Assembly (NCBI GenBank): GCA_036504515.1
Contig: DASXVA010000001.1
Location: forward strand, 124,001-188,000
Reading direction: 5' to 3'
DNA length: 64,000 nucleotides
Source: AWTP1-18 sp036504515
GTDB taxonomy: Bacteria > Pseudomonadota > Gammaproteobacteria > Burkholderiales > Rhodocyclaceae
The notes beneath the pieces are model-generated. The model did not search any database, was not told where the DNA came from, and saw only the letters and a program-made list of their open reading frames with translations. A program made the translations under genes and the position numbers. Positions 1-9,808 of the stretch are shown here, in pieces; within the stretch, counting starts at the first letter, position 1; every line of letters begins with the position of its first letter.

Positions 1-3000
1 TCAGTTGTACTTGTGACTGATGGAAATGCAATATCGAGGCCGCTGCCAGGTCCTGCGGGGGTTGAAGAATTAACTGCAAAGAAGCCACTTTTCCCCAACA
101 ATGTTGTTGTTGTTGAGGCACCATCGATCACGACGCCGCCAGAGGATCTGTTCGTGAAGTTCAAATGTGTTGTGCCAATAACGCCTGTTGCGATATCTGA
201 CACAATCTGCACCGCCCCCAGACCAGTTACCTTGTTCAGAGACAGCGTTGATGCACTACCCTTCATATTGAAGATGACGTCATTGCCCGTCTTCACCCAA
301 ACGTTATCGCTCAATTCAACATTTTCAGTAACCGCTACCGTCGCGTTGCCGTCCTGATTGACAAATGAATCACTGTCTTTGTCATACCCTGCGTAGAGGG
401 CTGCGTAATTGCTGGCAAAGACGTTGCTCGCCGTAATTTTTAAATTCCCGTTGGCATACAGACCTGTCAGGTCGCCAGCACTACCCGACTGCAATCGAAC
501 AACATTCGCATCAACGATTAAATCACCTTCCGTTGCCTGGACATAACTACCACCACTCAACAGAACGGTTCCACTCGACGCTGTCAAGCTGACACTTGAT
601 CCCTTTACCACGGTCGCACTGCCATCTGCTAGCAGATCAATGTCTTGACCTGCTGTTAGGGATAAAGCTGAAATATTGTCATCAATATCTGTTGCCGTTA
701 CATTTGCACCGGCTCCAGTGATCGTTCCGTCTGCATGAAGTGTCGTTGTTTTTCCCACCCCGGACTGGATATTACTTAGGCTGCCTAAGGTGAGATCGCC
801 TGCAGTAGACAAGGTCACATTCCCACCATAGCTAATCAGCGTCATAGCGCTGATGTTTGTTAAATCTGACGTGTTAGTAAAGCTGATATCGCCGTTATAA
901 GTAGAGTAGTCAACAAGTGTCACTGTAGAAGGCGCTGTTGTCCCAAAGTTTTTCAGCCGAACACCACCATATGACCCTTGATTCGCGGAGCACAGCTCCC
1001 CGCAACTCGCGCCAACGTCAGCAATAAGACTCCCCGTCGTTTTTACATCCAGATCCAGTGCTGGCCCCGTACCATCACCACCAAATGCGGAATTAAAATA
1101 AATTCGTCGCGCTATAACGTTAACATCACTACCATTGCTGTCCTGAATGACACCATTGGCATAAACATAAACTGAGCTTGAACTGTTCCCGTATCCGGAA
1201 CCGGAGCCCTCTCCACCTGCGATAACTTTATCTAGATAAATATTCCCATCGGTGCCACGAGTATTTGTTTGGCTATTCGCTCTCAATTTCACATAACCAC
1301 TAAAGGAGTTTTCACCTGCCTTTATGTAAGCATTGTTGCTCATCCGAATATTGCCACTAGCATCATAGGCAGAAGAGTAACCGGCGGTCACTTCAACCCT
1401 ATTACCTGACTCTGTTGGCGTTCTCACCCCAATTAGCGCACCCAGACCTCCACCACCATTCATGACAACATCCCTACCCGCCTTCACCACGATATCAACA
1501 ACATCTCCAGAATCATCATTACTGCCAATCATTGCACCAAATTGAGTACTGGAGCTCGCGGTTAGTGTGATGCTTCCGCCGCTGGTAAGGTGCACAGTTC
1601 CACCTCCTGATTCATCCTTATCAGGATCGGCATGGGAACCAATTCCCACGCCTGCATGCGCAGCATTCAGGGTGACATCCCCCGTTACATCAGCGTACAC
1701 CCGTGCTGTATTTTCGAGGGACCCAATCATGACCTTCCCGCCTTCATTACTACCGGAGTTCATGATCAAATTGCCGCCAACGGTAAGGTCAACCTCAACA
1801 TCTTTATCGCTTCCAATAGCGACCATGCTAGTCAGTGCTGATGTCTTTGTTCCATCATTTACTGTTGCGACACTGCCGCCGTTACCACCAGTCATGGTTA
1901 CATTTCCTGAAGCGATTACCTCAACCCAACCATCACCGCTAATCGAACCACCTCCGATAAATGCGCCGGAAACGCCGCCACCGCCATTCATGGTGATATT
2001 GCCACCATAAATTTTCATGTGGGAATCGGAGGTAATTGACGCTTGATTGCGGATGTCATATATACTGCCATCCAGACCATAGAGCAACTTCCCGCCGGAG
2101 CTGCCTCCCTGCAAATAGATGTCTGGATTCATTGCATTTCCTGTGACATCGCTCCCGATTGTCTGGTTATTTGGTGTTGTTGTCCCATCAGCAGATTGGT
2201 TGCTAATTTTTGCACTGTTTCCTGCCCCCCCGCTCCCACCATAGAGAGCGATCCTTCCGCCAGTGCTCGCAAAATAAATATTCTGCCCATACGCATTGTT
2301 GGTTGTCCGGTGGAGGAGTTGGGCAGAGTTATCGCTACGGTAGCAGTAAATGGAAGAACCAATTGCCGTAGCACAGTCACTATCGGAATGAACGCCACTG
2401 CCTCCGTTTGCCGTTGCGTAGTCACCGCCTGAGCCTCCATAAAGCGTGATGGACCCATTGCTTCCCGTGACAGTAATGACTTGGGCGTCGTCTAGAGAGT
2501 AAATCAGTGCACTGTCGTTGTAATCATTTACCCCAGTGCCACCGGCCTTGAGCAAAATTCGATTAGCACTGATTGACTGGTTATTGCCCAGGGGAGAGCT
2601 ATTTGAAATATCTGCCCCATTGTCATGTCCTGAGGCACCGCCGAACAAAGCGATACTATCTGTCGCCGTAATGGCCTGACCGCCGTAACTGACGATGGAA
2701 GCTTTATTATCGTTGCCAGCGGAACCGCCGTAGAGAGTGATGCTATTTGCACTTATTGATTGCAGACCCTGCGACTGCAGTTTTGACACTCCATGGTCAT
2801 CTGTATTTGCTGCCTGGAGAAGTAGGTTGCCTGTGCCGAGATCAACATCCATCGTTCCCGTCGAGATCAGGCTACTGTGGTTCAGGGTAAGGTTGCCACC
2901 ATTGGTCGCAAGCTTGATATAGTTAAGTGTTGGGGCACTTACACCGGTAAACACAACATTATTACTATTGCTGCCTCCCCATGCTCCATAGTTTTGGGGC

Positions 3001-5084
3001 TGCGTAATATCAATCTTTAACGTCCCGGTACCATTAAACGTTGTATTCAGAAATTGAATAGCGCCTGTGCCTTGGTGGTGCTCCGAAACCCAGAGAGTTC
3101 CCGAACCGTTAGTTTGAACAGTACCCGATACCTCTCCTGCATTTTGCATAGACAGTGTCTGGCCATCAGCAATGTTGAGCAGCCCCGTTGAGGTTTGGTT
3201 GTAGGCTGCCTCAATTGCGGAGCTAGCATTAACATTGATCGTGCCGGAGTTATTGACCACACCACTATCGTTTGTGTTCTCGCTGTAAATAAAGAAACCT
3301 GAACTCGAGTTCGAAGAGACTGTGCCACTGCTCTTATTGTTGAAGGTGGCAGCACTCGTCCCATCCCAGAGGTGGAGTTGGGAATTGCCAGTGAAATTCA
3401 GGGTACCGTAGTTATCCCAGCTTTTCCCGTGCAGGATATTGACATTCAGATGCTCGGATCCCCCTTGGAGGTTGACCGTGGTATTCGCTACCGTCTGAAT
3501 CAGTCCGCCCGCATCCAGATTCAGCGCCAGGTTTTTATTGCTGAGGAAAGAGATGGACCCGGTCGCTCCCGTTCCAAAAACAATGTTGCGGTCTGCTTGC
3601 AGGGTCAACGACCCACCACCATAGGGTGATAAGTTATGGATGGCAACCCCGGTCTCGATGGTGATGTCACCCGATCCAGCACCACTGCTTGCTGTGGTAA
3701 TCGTAATACTGGTGTTGGTCAGTGCGTTGTTGATGTCACCATCTGTCAATGTTGACGAGTTGGCATTGGAGGTTGCAAAAACATCCCCAGGGAAGGAAGC
3801 GGATCCTGCACTACCTGCGGTGATCGTGATGTCGGTGGGGTCCAGCAACCACGTCCCCGTCGCGCCAAGCAGAGCCCTGGTATCGACCCTGAGCCCCTTC
3901 ACATCAAGGTAGTTGTGGCCGGAGGTTTCAATGAAACCGCCATTTCCTCCTAGAGAGCCACCTCGTGCAGAAATATTGCCAAAGGCTCGCGTTGTGTCAT
4001 CCGCCCAGACGATAACCTTGCCGCCATTACCGTTACCGGTTGCATCGGCCTTGATGCTGGCATTGCTGCCGAAATACGTAAAAAGACTGTTCTGGATTGC
4101 GGGATTCTTGCCTTGGTAGTCGCCCCCCACCAGCACCGTGCCACCGCCATTGATCCCGCTGGCATCAATGCTGGCGTTATCCAAGACGGCGACGCGATTG
4201 CCCAGCACCTCCACCGTCCCTCCCTTGGTCCCGGTGGTCACAATACGGCCATTGCCATCCACATAGGCATCCTGGCTGGCCCTGAGGAAAACCCGGCCAC
4301 CTTCATTGACCACGCTACTCGCATTCAGGGTCCCGCGGTTATTGATCAGAACCCCGGCCATGCCGATACGTCCGGCGTCGGCCAGGATCGTCCCCAGATT
4401 GCTGACATTTCCTTCGCTGCCCGTCACTTCAACCTTGACGCCAGGTGTTGCAGTGTCAATCAGGGAAACGGTCTGCCCCGCAGCAAGAATGATCTCGCCG
4501 CCGGGCGTGGTGATGATGCCTTCATTGGTGACATTAGGCGCGATCAGGTAAACAGAGCCGCCACTGGGTGTCGTAATGCTGCCCTGATTGTTGACGGCTC
4601 CCGCGCCAGGGGTTGCATCGAACTGGAGCTTCCCTGCCAGAAAATTGGCATTACTGATATTCAAGGTGGAGGCAACAAAACCTGCGACGTCAATTTTGGC
4701 TCCGGCGCCAACCATGATCCCCGCAGAATTGATCAGCCAGACCTTGCCGTTAGAGCTCAGATTCCCAAGGATAACGGAGGGGTCCGATGAAAGAACTCGA
4801 TTCAGCACTGAACTGCTGGCCGATGACTGAAGGAAATATGTTGTTTCACCTGCGCCGATGGAAAATGAATTCCAGTTGATGATTGCGCCGTTGCTATTGG
4901 TGACTGTAAGAACTTTTCCAACTTGTGAAAAAGTTGCTGACCCATTTACCACTGTCGGCGTTTCCGGATTGGCATATCCGATTGAAGGAACTACGCCAAG
5001 GAAACAAGACGAAATAGCCACGGCCAACAACCTGCCACGGGGACGAAACTTAAGCTTAGCCTCAACAGATCTCATGGGTTTCAT
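1..5084 (-). CDS. Two-partner secretion exoprotein (TpsA, filamentous haemagglutinin-like), C-terminus outside window
   Basis: Passenger protein of a type Vb (two-partner) secretion system, exported by the TpsB pore encoded just upstream. The frame opens at 5084 and stays open to the window edge, giving about 1,694 codons with the C-terminus missing. A GGGGG ribosome site lies 5 bases before the ATG; the ATG three codons later is an alternative. Residues 1-39 form a long basic then hydrophobic signal peptide ending GYA-N. A TPS/haemagglutination domain follows, with NSNGAIINWNSFSIG and NSAGIMVGAGAKID. The rest is Gly/Ser/Asn/Thr-rich, as expected for a beta-helix, with repeated LYGGSGG-like units around 2100-2760. 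There are two close cysteine pairs. Adhesin, haemolysin or contact-dependent toxin cannot be told apart without the C-terminus. Confidence 0.9.
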   Translation of the reverse strand, partial: MKPMRSVEAKLKFRPRGRLLAVAISSCFLGVVPSIGYANPETPTVVNGSATFSQVGKVLTVTNSNGAIINWNSFSIGAGETTYFLQSSASSSVLNRVLSSDPSVILGNLSSNGKVWLINSAGIMVGAGAKIDVAGFVASTLNISNANFLAGKLQFDATPGAGAVNNQGSITTPSGGSVYLIAPNVTNEGIITTPGGEIILAAGQTVSLIDTATPGVKVEVTGSEGNVSNLGTILADAGRIGMAGVLINNRGTLNASSVVNEGGRVFLRASQDAYVDGNGRIVTTGTKGGTVEVLGNRVAVLDNASIDASGINGGGTVLVGGDYQGKNPAIQNSLFTYFGSNASIKADATGNGNGGKVIVWADDTTRAFGNISARGGSLGGNGGFIETSGHNYLDVKGLRVDTRALLGATGTWLLDPTDITITAGSAGSASFPGDVFATSNANSSTLTDGDINNALTNTSITITTASSGAGSGDITIETGVAIHNLSPYGGGSLTLQADRNIVFGTGATGSISFLSNKNLALNLDAGGLIQTVANTTVNLQGGSEHLNVNILHGKSWDNYGTLNFTGNSQLHLWDGTSAATFNNKSSGTVSSNSSSGFFIYSENTNDSGVVNNSGTINVNASSAIEAAYNQTSTGLLNIADGQTLSMQNAGEVSGTVQTNGSGTLWVSEHHQGTGAIQFLNTTFNGTGTLKIDITQPQNYGAWGGSNSNNVVFTGVSAPTLNYIKLATNGGNLTLNHSSLISTGTMDVDLGTGNLLLQAANTDDHGVSKLQSQGLQSISANSITLYGGSAGNDNKASIVSYGGQAITATDSIALFGGASGHDNGADISNSSPLGNNQSISANRILLKAGGTGVNDYNDSALIYSLDDAQVITVTGSNGSITLYGGSGGDYATANGGSGVHSDSDCATAIGSSIYCYRSDNSAQLLHRTTNNAYGQNIYFASTGGRIALYGGSGGAGNSAKISNQSADGTTTPNNQTIGSDVTGNAMNPDIYLQGGSSGGKLLYGLDGSIYDIRNQASITSDSHMKIYGGNITMNGGGGVSGAFIGGGSISGDGWVEVIASGNVTMTGGNGGSVATVNDGTKTSALTSMVAIGSDKDVEVDLTVGGNLIMNSGSNEGGKVMIGSLENTARVYADVTGDVTLNAAHAGVGIGSHADPDKDESGGGTVHLTSGGSITLTASSSTQFGAMIGSNDDSGDVVDIVVKAGRDVVMNGGGGLGALIGVRTPTESGNRVEVTAGYSSAYDASGNIRMSNNAYIKAGENSFSGYVKLRANSQTNTRGTDGNIYLDKVIAGGEGSGSGYGNSSSSVYVYANGVIQDSNGSDVNVIARRIYFNSAFGGDGTGPALDLDVKTTGSLIADVGASCGELCSANQGSYGGVRLKNFGTTAPSTVTLVDYSTYNGDISFTNTSDLTNISAMTLISYGGNVTLSTAGDLTLGSLSNIQSGVGKTTTLHADGTITGAGANVTATDIDDNISALSLTAGQDIDLLADGSATVVKGSSVSLTASSGTVLLSGGSYVQATEGDLIVDANVVRLQSGSAGDLTGLYANGNLKITASNVFASNYAALYAGYDKDSDSFVNQDGNATVAVTENVELSDNVWVKTGNDVIFNMKGSASTLSLNKVTGLGAVQIVSDIATGVIGTTHLNFTNRSSGGVVIDGASTTTTLLGKSGFFAVNSSTPAGPGSGLDIAFPSVTSTT

Positions 5085-5168
5085 GGAAGCCCCCTTGGGG
5101 GTTTATAAATCAATGATTTAAATATACGCGCACCCTCCACAATCCTGTGGTGATGCAAATCACAACCA

Positions 5169-6833
5169 TCAGAAGCTATGACTCAGGCCAAAATGGGCAC
5201 GCCAATCAGAGTCAATGCGATCCGATGCCCCACTTATTGAAGGGGGGGCCTGCAGAATACGAGCCCAATCAAATCGAGCAGTCGTACTTTTACCCAAAGA
5301 ATAACGAAGACCAACACCAACGCTAGACAGGGAAACACGCTGATTCGGCGTGCCGTTGGCCAACACCTGCCCCCCTGTTTCATTAAAGTAAGTTGCGCTA
5401 GGTGTTAGGGTATTAAACCCGTTGGCAATATCGTAAAAAGCCAAAGCCCGTAAAGAGCCTGGCAAAATTTCAATTTTCGGGGCCAAGTCAGATGAGTACA
5501 CCTCGAAGTTCCCAACAAACCCACTGTCGGCGGTCACAACACGCTCATTGAACCCTCTTACAGCTGAATAACCTGCCAAACTGATCTGGTCAGATGCTGG
5601 CAAAGGGTCTTCACTGTACTGCGCGTTAACTGCCACTCGAAATATCCCGCCCCAGTCAAATGCGTATGACACACTGCCACCCCCTTGAAAATAGAGGAAG
5701 TCTTTTTTTGCGGCTCGATTGCCTGCAGCATAGACATAGCGCCATTGGTCTTGCCACTCCCCAGAGGAGAGGTTGTAAAACACGCCCATACTAAAATCAG
5801 CAGAGAATTTAGGCCTTTGCAATTGTCCCGCGTATGTCGTGGAAACCACCCGTTCAAGGGTAGAAACACAGCCTGCACTAACAAGTATTGCTCCGTTGGA
5901 TGTGCATGGATTCAGTGTGGTTTTCTGATCAAAACCAAATACTACCTTGGAGGTAAACTCTCCTTGCCTAGCAAACAAGTGGTTCCAGCGAAGAGCTAGG
6001 ACATCGCCCTTACCATTCATAGCCAAAGTACCGCCAGGTGCAATGACATTGGATGTCATGTTGACTGAACTCCAGCCCCAAATCACATCAAGACTGTCAC
6101 CCAATTCATAAAATGGTTTGCGAAACCCGATACTGACTACATCCATACTTACTCCGCCAGGAATATCAGGCGCAGTGATATAGCCAAGTGTTAATACCTC
6201 GTCATCCCCCAACAGATTAGAGTCACGATAGGAAATACCTGTACGGTATTGGCCGGTTTTGTCTTTATCTCCAGTGTTATCTAAGGTCAGAATGACTTTG
6301 CGTGGAACATCATCTTCGACCTGAACTTTGGCGTCGACCTTGCCTTCTTCTTCGCTAACCCCCAGTGTTACCTCTACCTGTTTTGCGGGATTCTCGTTGG
6401 CCAATTGAACATTTTCTGAAATCTGCCGGAGGTTCGGAGATATTCCTTCTTTAAGAAGGGGGAGTGTTTTGCGAATATTCTCTGTAGAGAAATTCTTATT
6501 TCCAATAATGCTAATCTTGCCAATGGTGGCCTCCGTCACTTGAAGCTTGACTACTCCGGCGGTCAACTCCTGTTCTGGGACATAAACCTGCACCGTCCCA
6601 TAGCCCTTGACCCGATAGGCCTCCTCAAGGGCTTCAAGGGCGCGCTGGATATAGGCATACACCCGCTTGCTCCCAACAAAAGGAGCGATCAGTCGGTCAA
6701 CTTCGTTTGCAGGCAAAATCGTATTGCCTTCCACTTGGAAACGGACAATATCGAATTGCTCATCGGCGGCAAAAGCAGACATCTGCCATGTAAGCACGCA
6801 GATGGCCGCAAGTAACCGGAAACTTTTTCTCAT
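5169..6833 (-). CDS. Two-partner secretion outer-membrane transporter TpsB (ShlB/FhaC/HecB family)
   Basis: Outer-membrane Omp85-superfamily pore that recognises and secretes the exoprotein encoded 84 bp downstream. The 554-residue length fits the family. A Sec signal peptide ends near AFA-AD (residue 22). Two POTRA domains follow: the first starts FDIVRFQVEGNTILP, the second covers roughly residues 100-180 (GKISIIGNKNFS). The C-terminal 16-stranded barrel carries the L6 loop motif VRGF and ends in the aromatic FGLSHSF typical of barrel proteins. The ATG is preceded by AGGGG at only 2 bases, but any later start would destroy the signal peptide. B-before-A order in one operon is usual for these systems. 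Family is sure; the cargo's role is not. Confidence 0.93.
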   Translation of the reverse strand: MRKSFRLLAAICVLTWQMSAFAADEQFDIVRFQVEGNTILPANEVDRLIAPFVGSKRVYAYIQRALEALEEAYRVKGYGTVQVYVPEQELTAGVVKLQVTEATIGKISIIGNKNFSTENIRKTLPLLKEGISPNLRQISENVQLANENPAKQVEVTLGVSEEEGKVDAKVQVEDDVPRKVILTLDNTGDKDKTGQYRTGISYRDSNLLGDDEVLTLGYITAPDIPGGVSMDVVSIGFRKPFYELGDSLDVIWGWSSVNMTSNVIAPGGTLAMNGKGDVLALRWNHLFARQGEFTSKVVFGFDQKTTLNPCTSNGAILVSAGCVSTLERVVSTTYAGQLQRPKFSADFSMGVFYNLSSGEWQDQWRYVYAAGNRAAKKDFLYFQGGGSVSYAFDWGGIFRVAVNAQYSEDPLPASDQISLAGYSAVRGFNERVVTADSGFVGNFEVYSSDLAPKIEILPGSLRALAFYDIANGFNTLTPSATYFNETGGQVLANGTPNQRVSLSSVGVGLRYSLGKSTTARFDWARILQAPPSISGASDRIDSDWRAHFGLSHSF

Positions 6834-6916
6834 AACCCCTACCCATGGGACGTATTGCCTGATCCTCCGATCATACTTCAGAGGACTCTATCCGCAAAGA
6901 GAACTGATACGCTAAA

Positions 6917-8665
6917 TCAGTGGGTTAGGTTAATTTTTAACAGACTTTCCCGGACTTTCTCTGTTTCCTCAAGGCGAAGAAGGCGATTCACCTTCACTGT
7001 TAGCTGACTAACATCTGCCATCAAAATATTTTGTTTTATTTCAAGTATTTGTGACGGATGCATGGAGAAAGTCCGCAATCCCATTCCCAGCAAAAGCCGT
7101 GTCATTCTGGGGTCGCCGGCCATTTCACCGCAAACGGATACGGAAAGCCCCGCCCGTTGTCCGGTTTGAATCACCAGAGAAATCAGGCGTAACACAGCAG
7201 GATGCAGAGGGTCGTACAGATGGGCGACCGCTTCGTCGGTGCGATCAATTGCCAAGGTGTACTGGATCAGGTCATTCGTTCCGATGGAAAGAAAATCTAG
7301 TTGTTTGAGGAAGGGACCCAGTGCCAGTGCCGCAGCAGGAACCTCCACCATTCCTCCGATTTCAATTTGCTCATCGAACTTGATTTTGGCTGTCCGCAAC
7401 TGGGCCTTGGCTGATTCGATCAACACCATGGCCTGTTCCACTTCAGACGCGTGAGCAAGCATGGGAATCAGCAAGCGCACCTTGCCGTATTGCGAGGCAC
7501 GCAGAATGGCGCGCAGTTGGGCCAGAAATATCTGGGGCTCCGCAAGGCAATAGCGAATGGCACGCAAACCCAGCGCCGGATTGGGCTGCGAGCGCTCAGC
7601 CCTGCGCAGGGCTTTAGCTTGCTTGTCGGCGCCGATATCCAGGGTACGAATGGTGACAGGTTTGCCGCCCATGGCCTTGGCAACCGTTTTATAGGCTTCA
7701 AACTGCTCATCCTCATTCGGCAGATCGTCCCGATTCATGAACAGGAATTCGGTACGGAACAGGCCCACGCCATCGGCATCGACGGCCTTCACATCGGCCA
7801 TGTCCTGCGGCAGCTCAATGTTGGCCTGAAGGGAAATCTCGACGCCATCCAGCGTTGCCGACTTGGCGGTTTTCAGACGCTTGCGCTTTGATCGCTCGAG
7901 TTCAAGGGCAGTTTTCTTGAGCCGGTATTCTTCAAGGATCCGTTCATCAGGATCAATGATGAGGGCGCCCCGGGTACCGTCAACAATCAGCAGATCATCG
8001 TCCTGAATCAGCGGACGGGCATGATGCATCCCAACCACCGCCGGAATGGCCAAGCTACGAGCCACGATAGCTGTGTGAGATGTCGCCCCACCTAAATCGG
8101 TGACAAAGCCACCAATACGCAAATTCTTGAACTGGATCGTGTCTGCAGGGGAGAGGTCATGGGCAATCACGATCAAGTCCTCATCGCGCCCTTCCTTACC
8201 CCGCTTGGTCAATTTGCGCGGCTTGCCCAATAGGGCCTTGATGACCCGCTCCACCACCTGCACGACATCCTGCTTGCGTTCCCTCAGGTAGGGATCGTCG
8301 AATTCCTCGAATTGCGCCACCACCTGCTGCATCTGTTGCACCAGTGCCCACTCAGCATTGCAACGGCGCTCCCGAATCAACACCTTGGGCTCTTCCACCA
8401 GCATCGGGTCGGACAGAATCATGGTGTGCAAATCGAGAAAGGCCAGCAACTCGGTCGGCGATCCCGGCGCACTCGCCTCTTCTCGCAGGGATTCCAGTTC
8501 CGTCTTCGCCACAGCAAACGCACTATCCAGTCGCGTCAACTCGGCAGGAATATCCTTGTCTCGCAACTGGTACTGCGCCACCTCCATGATGGCGTGGGAC
8601 ACCAGATGTGCCCGCCCGATGGCGATGCCCTGGGAGACTGCGAGGCCGAAGATCGAAAAAGTCAT
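6917..8665 (-). CDS. ptsI: PTS enzyme I (phosphoenolpyruvate-protein phosphotransferase)
   Basis: Cytoplasmic enzyme I, which takes phosphate from PEP and passes it to HPr, encoded 18 bp upstream. The 582-residue length is normal. The phosphohistidine motif GGATSHTAIVAR is intact (His197), as are the PEP-binding C-terminal motifs FLSIGTNDLIQYTLAIDR and VCGEMAGDP. Order is ptsH-ptsI on the minus strand. No sugar-specific EII component or EIIA-Man gene lies in the window, so this is probably the minimal regulatory or nitrogen PTS typical of betaproteobacteria rather than a sugar uptake route. The tpsB start lies 83 bp beyond the stop with no clear terminator between them. Confidence 0.96.
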   Translation of the reverse strand: MTFSIFGLAVSQGIAIGRAHLVSHAIMEVAQYQLRDKDIPAELTRLDSAFAVAKTELESLREEASAPGSPTELLAFLDLHTMILSDPMLVEEPKVLIRERRCNAEWALVQQMQQVVAQFEEFDDPYLRERKQDVVQVVERVIKALLGKPRKLTKRGKEGRDEDLIVIAHDLSPADTIQFKNLRIGGFVTDLGGATSHTAIVARSLAIPAVVGMHHARPLIQDDDLLIVDGTRGALIIDPDERILEEYRLKKTALELERSKRKRLKTAKSATLDGVEISLQANIELPQDMADVKAVDADGVGLFRTEFLFMNRDDLPNEDEQFEAYKTVAKAMGGKPVTIRTLDIGADKQAKALRRAERSQPNPALGLRAIRYCLAEPQIFLAQLRAILRASQYGKVRLLIPMLAHASEVEQAMVLIESAKAQLRTAKIKFDEQIEIGGMVEVPAAALALGPFLKQLDFLSIGTNDLIQYTLAIDRTDEAVAHLYDPLHPAVLRLISLVIQTGQRAGLSVSVCGEMAGDPRMTRLLLGMGLRTFSMHPSQILEIKQNILMADVSQLTVKVNRLLRLEETEKVRESLLKINLTH

Positions 8666-8683
8666 GACAGGGTGCTGACTCGA

Positions 8684-8953
8684 TTACTCGCCTTCGCCGA
8701 ACTTGTCGGCGATCAGCGCCAGTAGTGCCGCCAAGGCTTCGTCGGCATGCTCCCCCTCGCAATCAATAGCGACGGTAGAGCCCTTGCCTGCGGCCAACAT
8801 CATCACACCCATGATGCTCTTGGCGTTGATACGACGACCATTACGTTCCATCCATACTTCACACGGAAAGCTACCCGCGAGTTGGGTCAGCTTGGCTGAG
8901 GCTCTTGCATGGAGTCCCAGCTTGTTCACAATTTCTGCATCTGCTTTCGGCAC
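8684..8953 (-). CDS. ptsH: Phosphocarrier protein HPr
   Basis: Small cytoplasmic phosphocarrier of 89 residues that accepts phosphate from enzyme I. The active-site His15 lies in GLHARASAK and the regulatory-site Ser46 in AKSIMGVMMLAA, the place phosphorylated by HPr kinase where that enzyme exists. It is first in the ptsH-ptsI pair. Many relatives have an EIIA-Man gene directly before ptsH; here a 150 bp divergent intergenic region and a DUF2889 gene occupy that place. The terminal Asp/Glu-rich end is normal for the family. Confidence 0.96.
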   Translation of the reverse strand: MPKADAEIVNKLGLHARASAKLTQLAGSFPCEVWMERNGRRINAKSIMGVMMLAAGKGSTVAIDCEGEHADEALAALLALIADKFGEGE

Positions 8954-9103
8954 TTCTTTTCTCCCGGCCCAAACACTTTCAGGTCAATCCTTGCGATTTT
9001 GCCTGATGACGGCTCACCCTGCATGGTCCTGTGGCAGTAATGTGAGAATATTCGCTTTGCTGCATTGCATCACCAGCACAAATAAAAATCCGGAGACAAG
9101 ACC

Positions 9104-9733
9104 ATGCCCCTGAGCGCCCCCTCCCCACGGGACCCTATTCATCGTCGTCACATCACGTGCGAAGGCTTTCGCCGAGCTGACGGTTTAGTCGAGATCGACG
9201 GCCATATCACCGACATTCGCCCCTTTCCCTATCACGGCCACTGGGATGGCGAGATTGTGGATGGATCGCCGGTGCATGAAATGTGGCTGCGCTTGGTCGT
9301 TAACCAGGACAAGTTAATTGTCGACGTCGAAACCGCCATGGACCACACCCCCTTCCCCAGCTGCATGGAAGTCACCAATCATTACAAGCGCCTGATCGGT
9401 CTGACCATTGGCCCCGGACTTGGCAAGCATGTCTTCTCTGCGGTGGGTGGCCCCAAGGGCTGCACTCATGTCACCGGCCTGATTCAAACCATGGCAACGA
9501 CCCTTCTGCAAGCACTGGCGTCGGAGGCCACCCGGATATTGCCCAATACCGAACACCTGACTGGCGATGCCTTGATGCAAAAACGCATGCAAAAAGTCAG
9601 TGACGTCTTTGCCGACTCCGCTGCCCCTGGCTATCCCCTCCTCAACACCTGTTATTCCCACGCCTCAAGCAGTCCGGTGGTCAAGCGCCTGGCACCTGAG
9701 TTTCACAAAGCGGATACCAAGGACAAGGACTAA
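9104..9733 (+). CDS. DUF2889-family protein, function unknown
   Basis: Soluble protein of 209 residues without signal peptide or membrane segment. It resembles the DUF2889 family, whose biochemical role I cannot name. Visible features are an N-terminal HRRHITCEGFRRADGLVEIDGHITD segment (shown here only as a family-like start), a His-rich YHGHWDG stretch and cysteines at PSCMEV and KGCTHV. The Cys-x-His pair and His-rich stretch could bind metal, which is speculative. It is divergent from ptsH and ends in a strong terminator, so it is a single-gene unit. The ATG is preceded by CCGGAGACAAGACC, a GGAG ribosome site 7 bases away. Confidence 0.75.
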   Translation: MPLSAPSPRDPIHRRHITCEGFRRADGLVEIDGHITDIRPFPYHGHWDGEIVDGSPVHEMWLRLVVNQDKLIVDVETAMDHTPFPSCMEVTNHYKRLIGLTIGPGLGKHVFSAVGGPKGCTHVTGLIQTMATTLLQALASEATRILPNTEHLTGDALMQKRMQKVSDVFADSAAPGYPLLNTCYSHASSSPVVKRLAPEFHKADTKDKD

Positions 9734-9734
9734 A

Positions 9735-9764
9735 TCAAAAGCCCGCAAAAATGCGGGCTTTTGA
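9735..9764. terminator. Rho-independent terminator, probably bidirectional
   Basis: GCCCGC and GCGGGC arms separated by an A-rich loop are flanked by AAAA on one side and TTTT on the other. The hairpin starts directly after the DUF2889 stop and can also end transcription coming from apbE on the other strand. Confidence 0.9.
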
Positions 9765-9808
9765 TTGGTGCCGTTGCCGTACAAGCGGCGGCGGTTCAGA
9801 TTCCGTTG

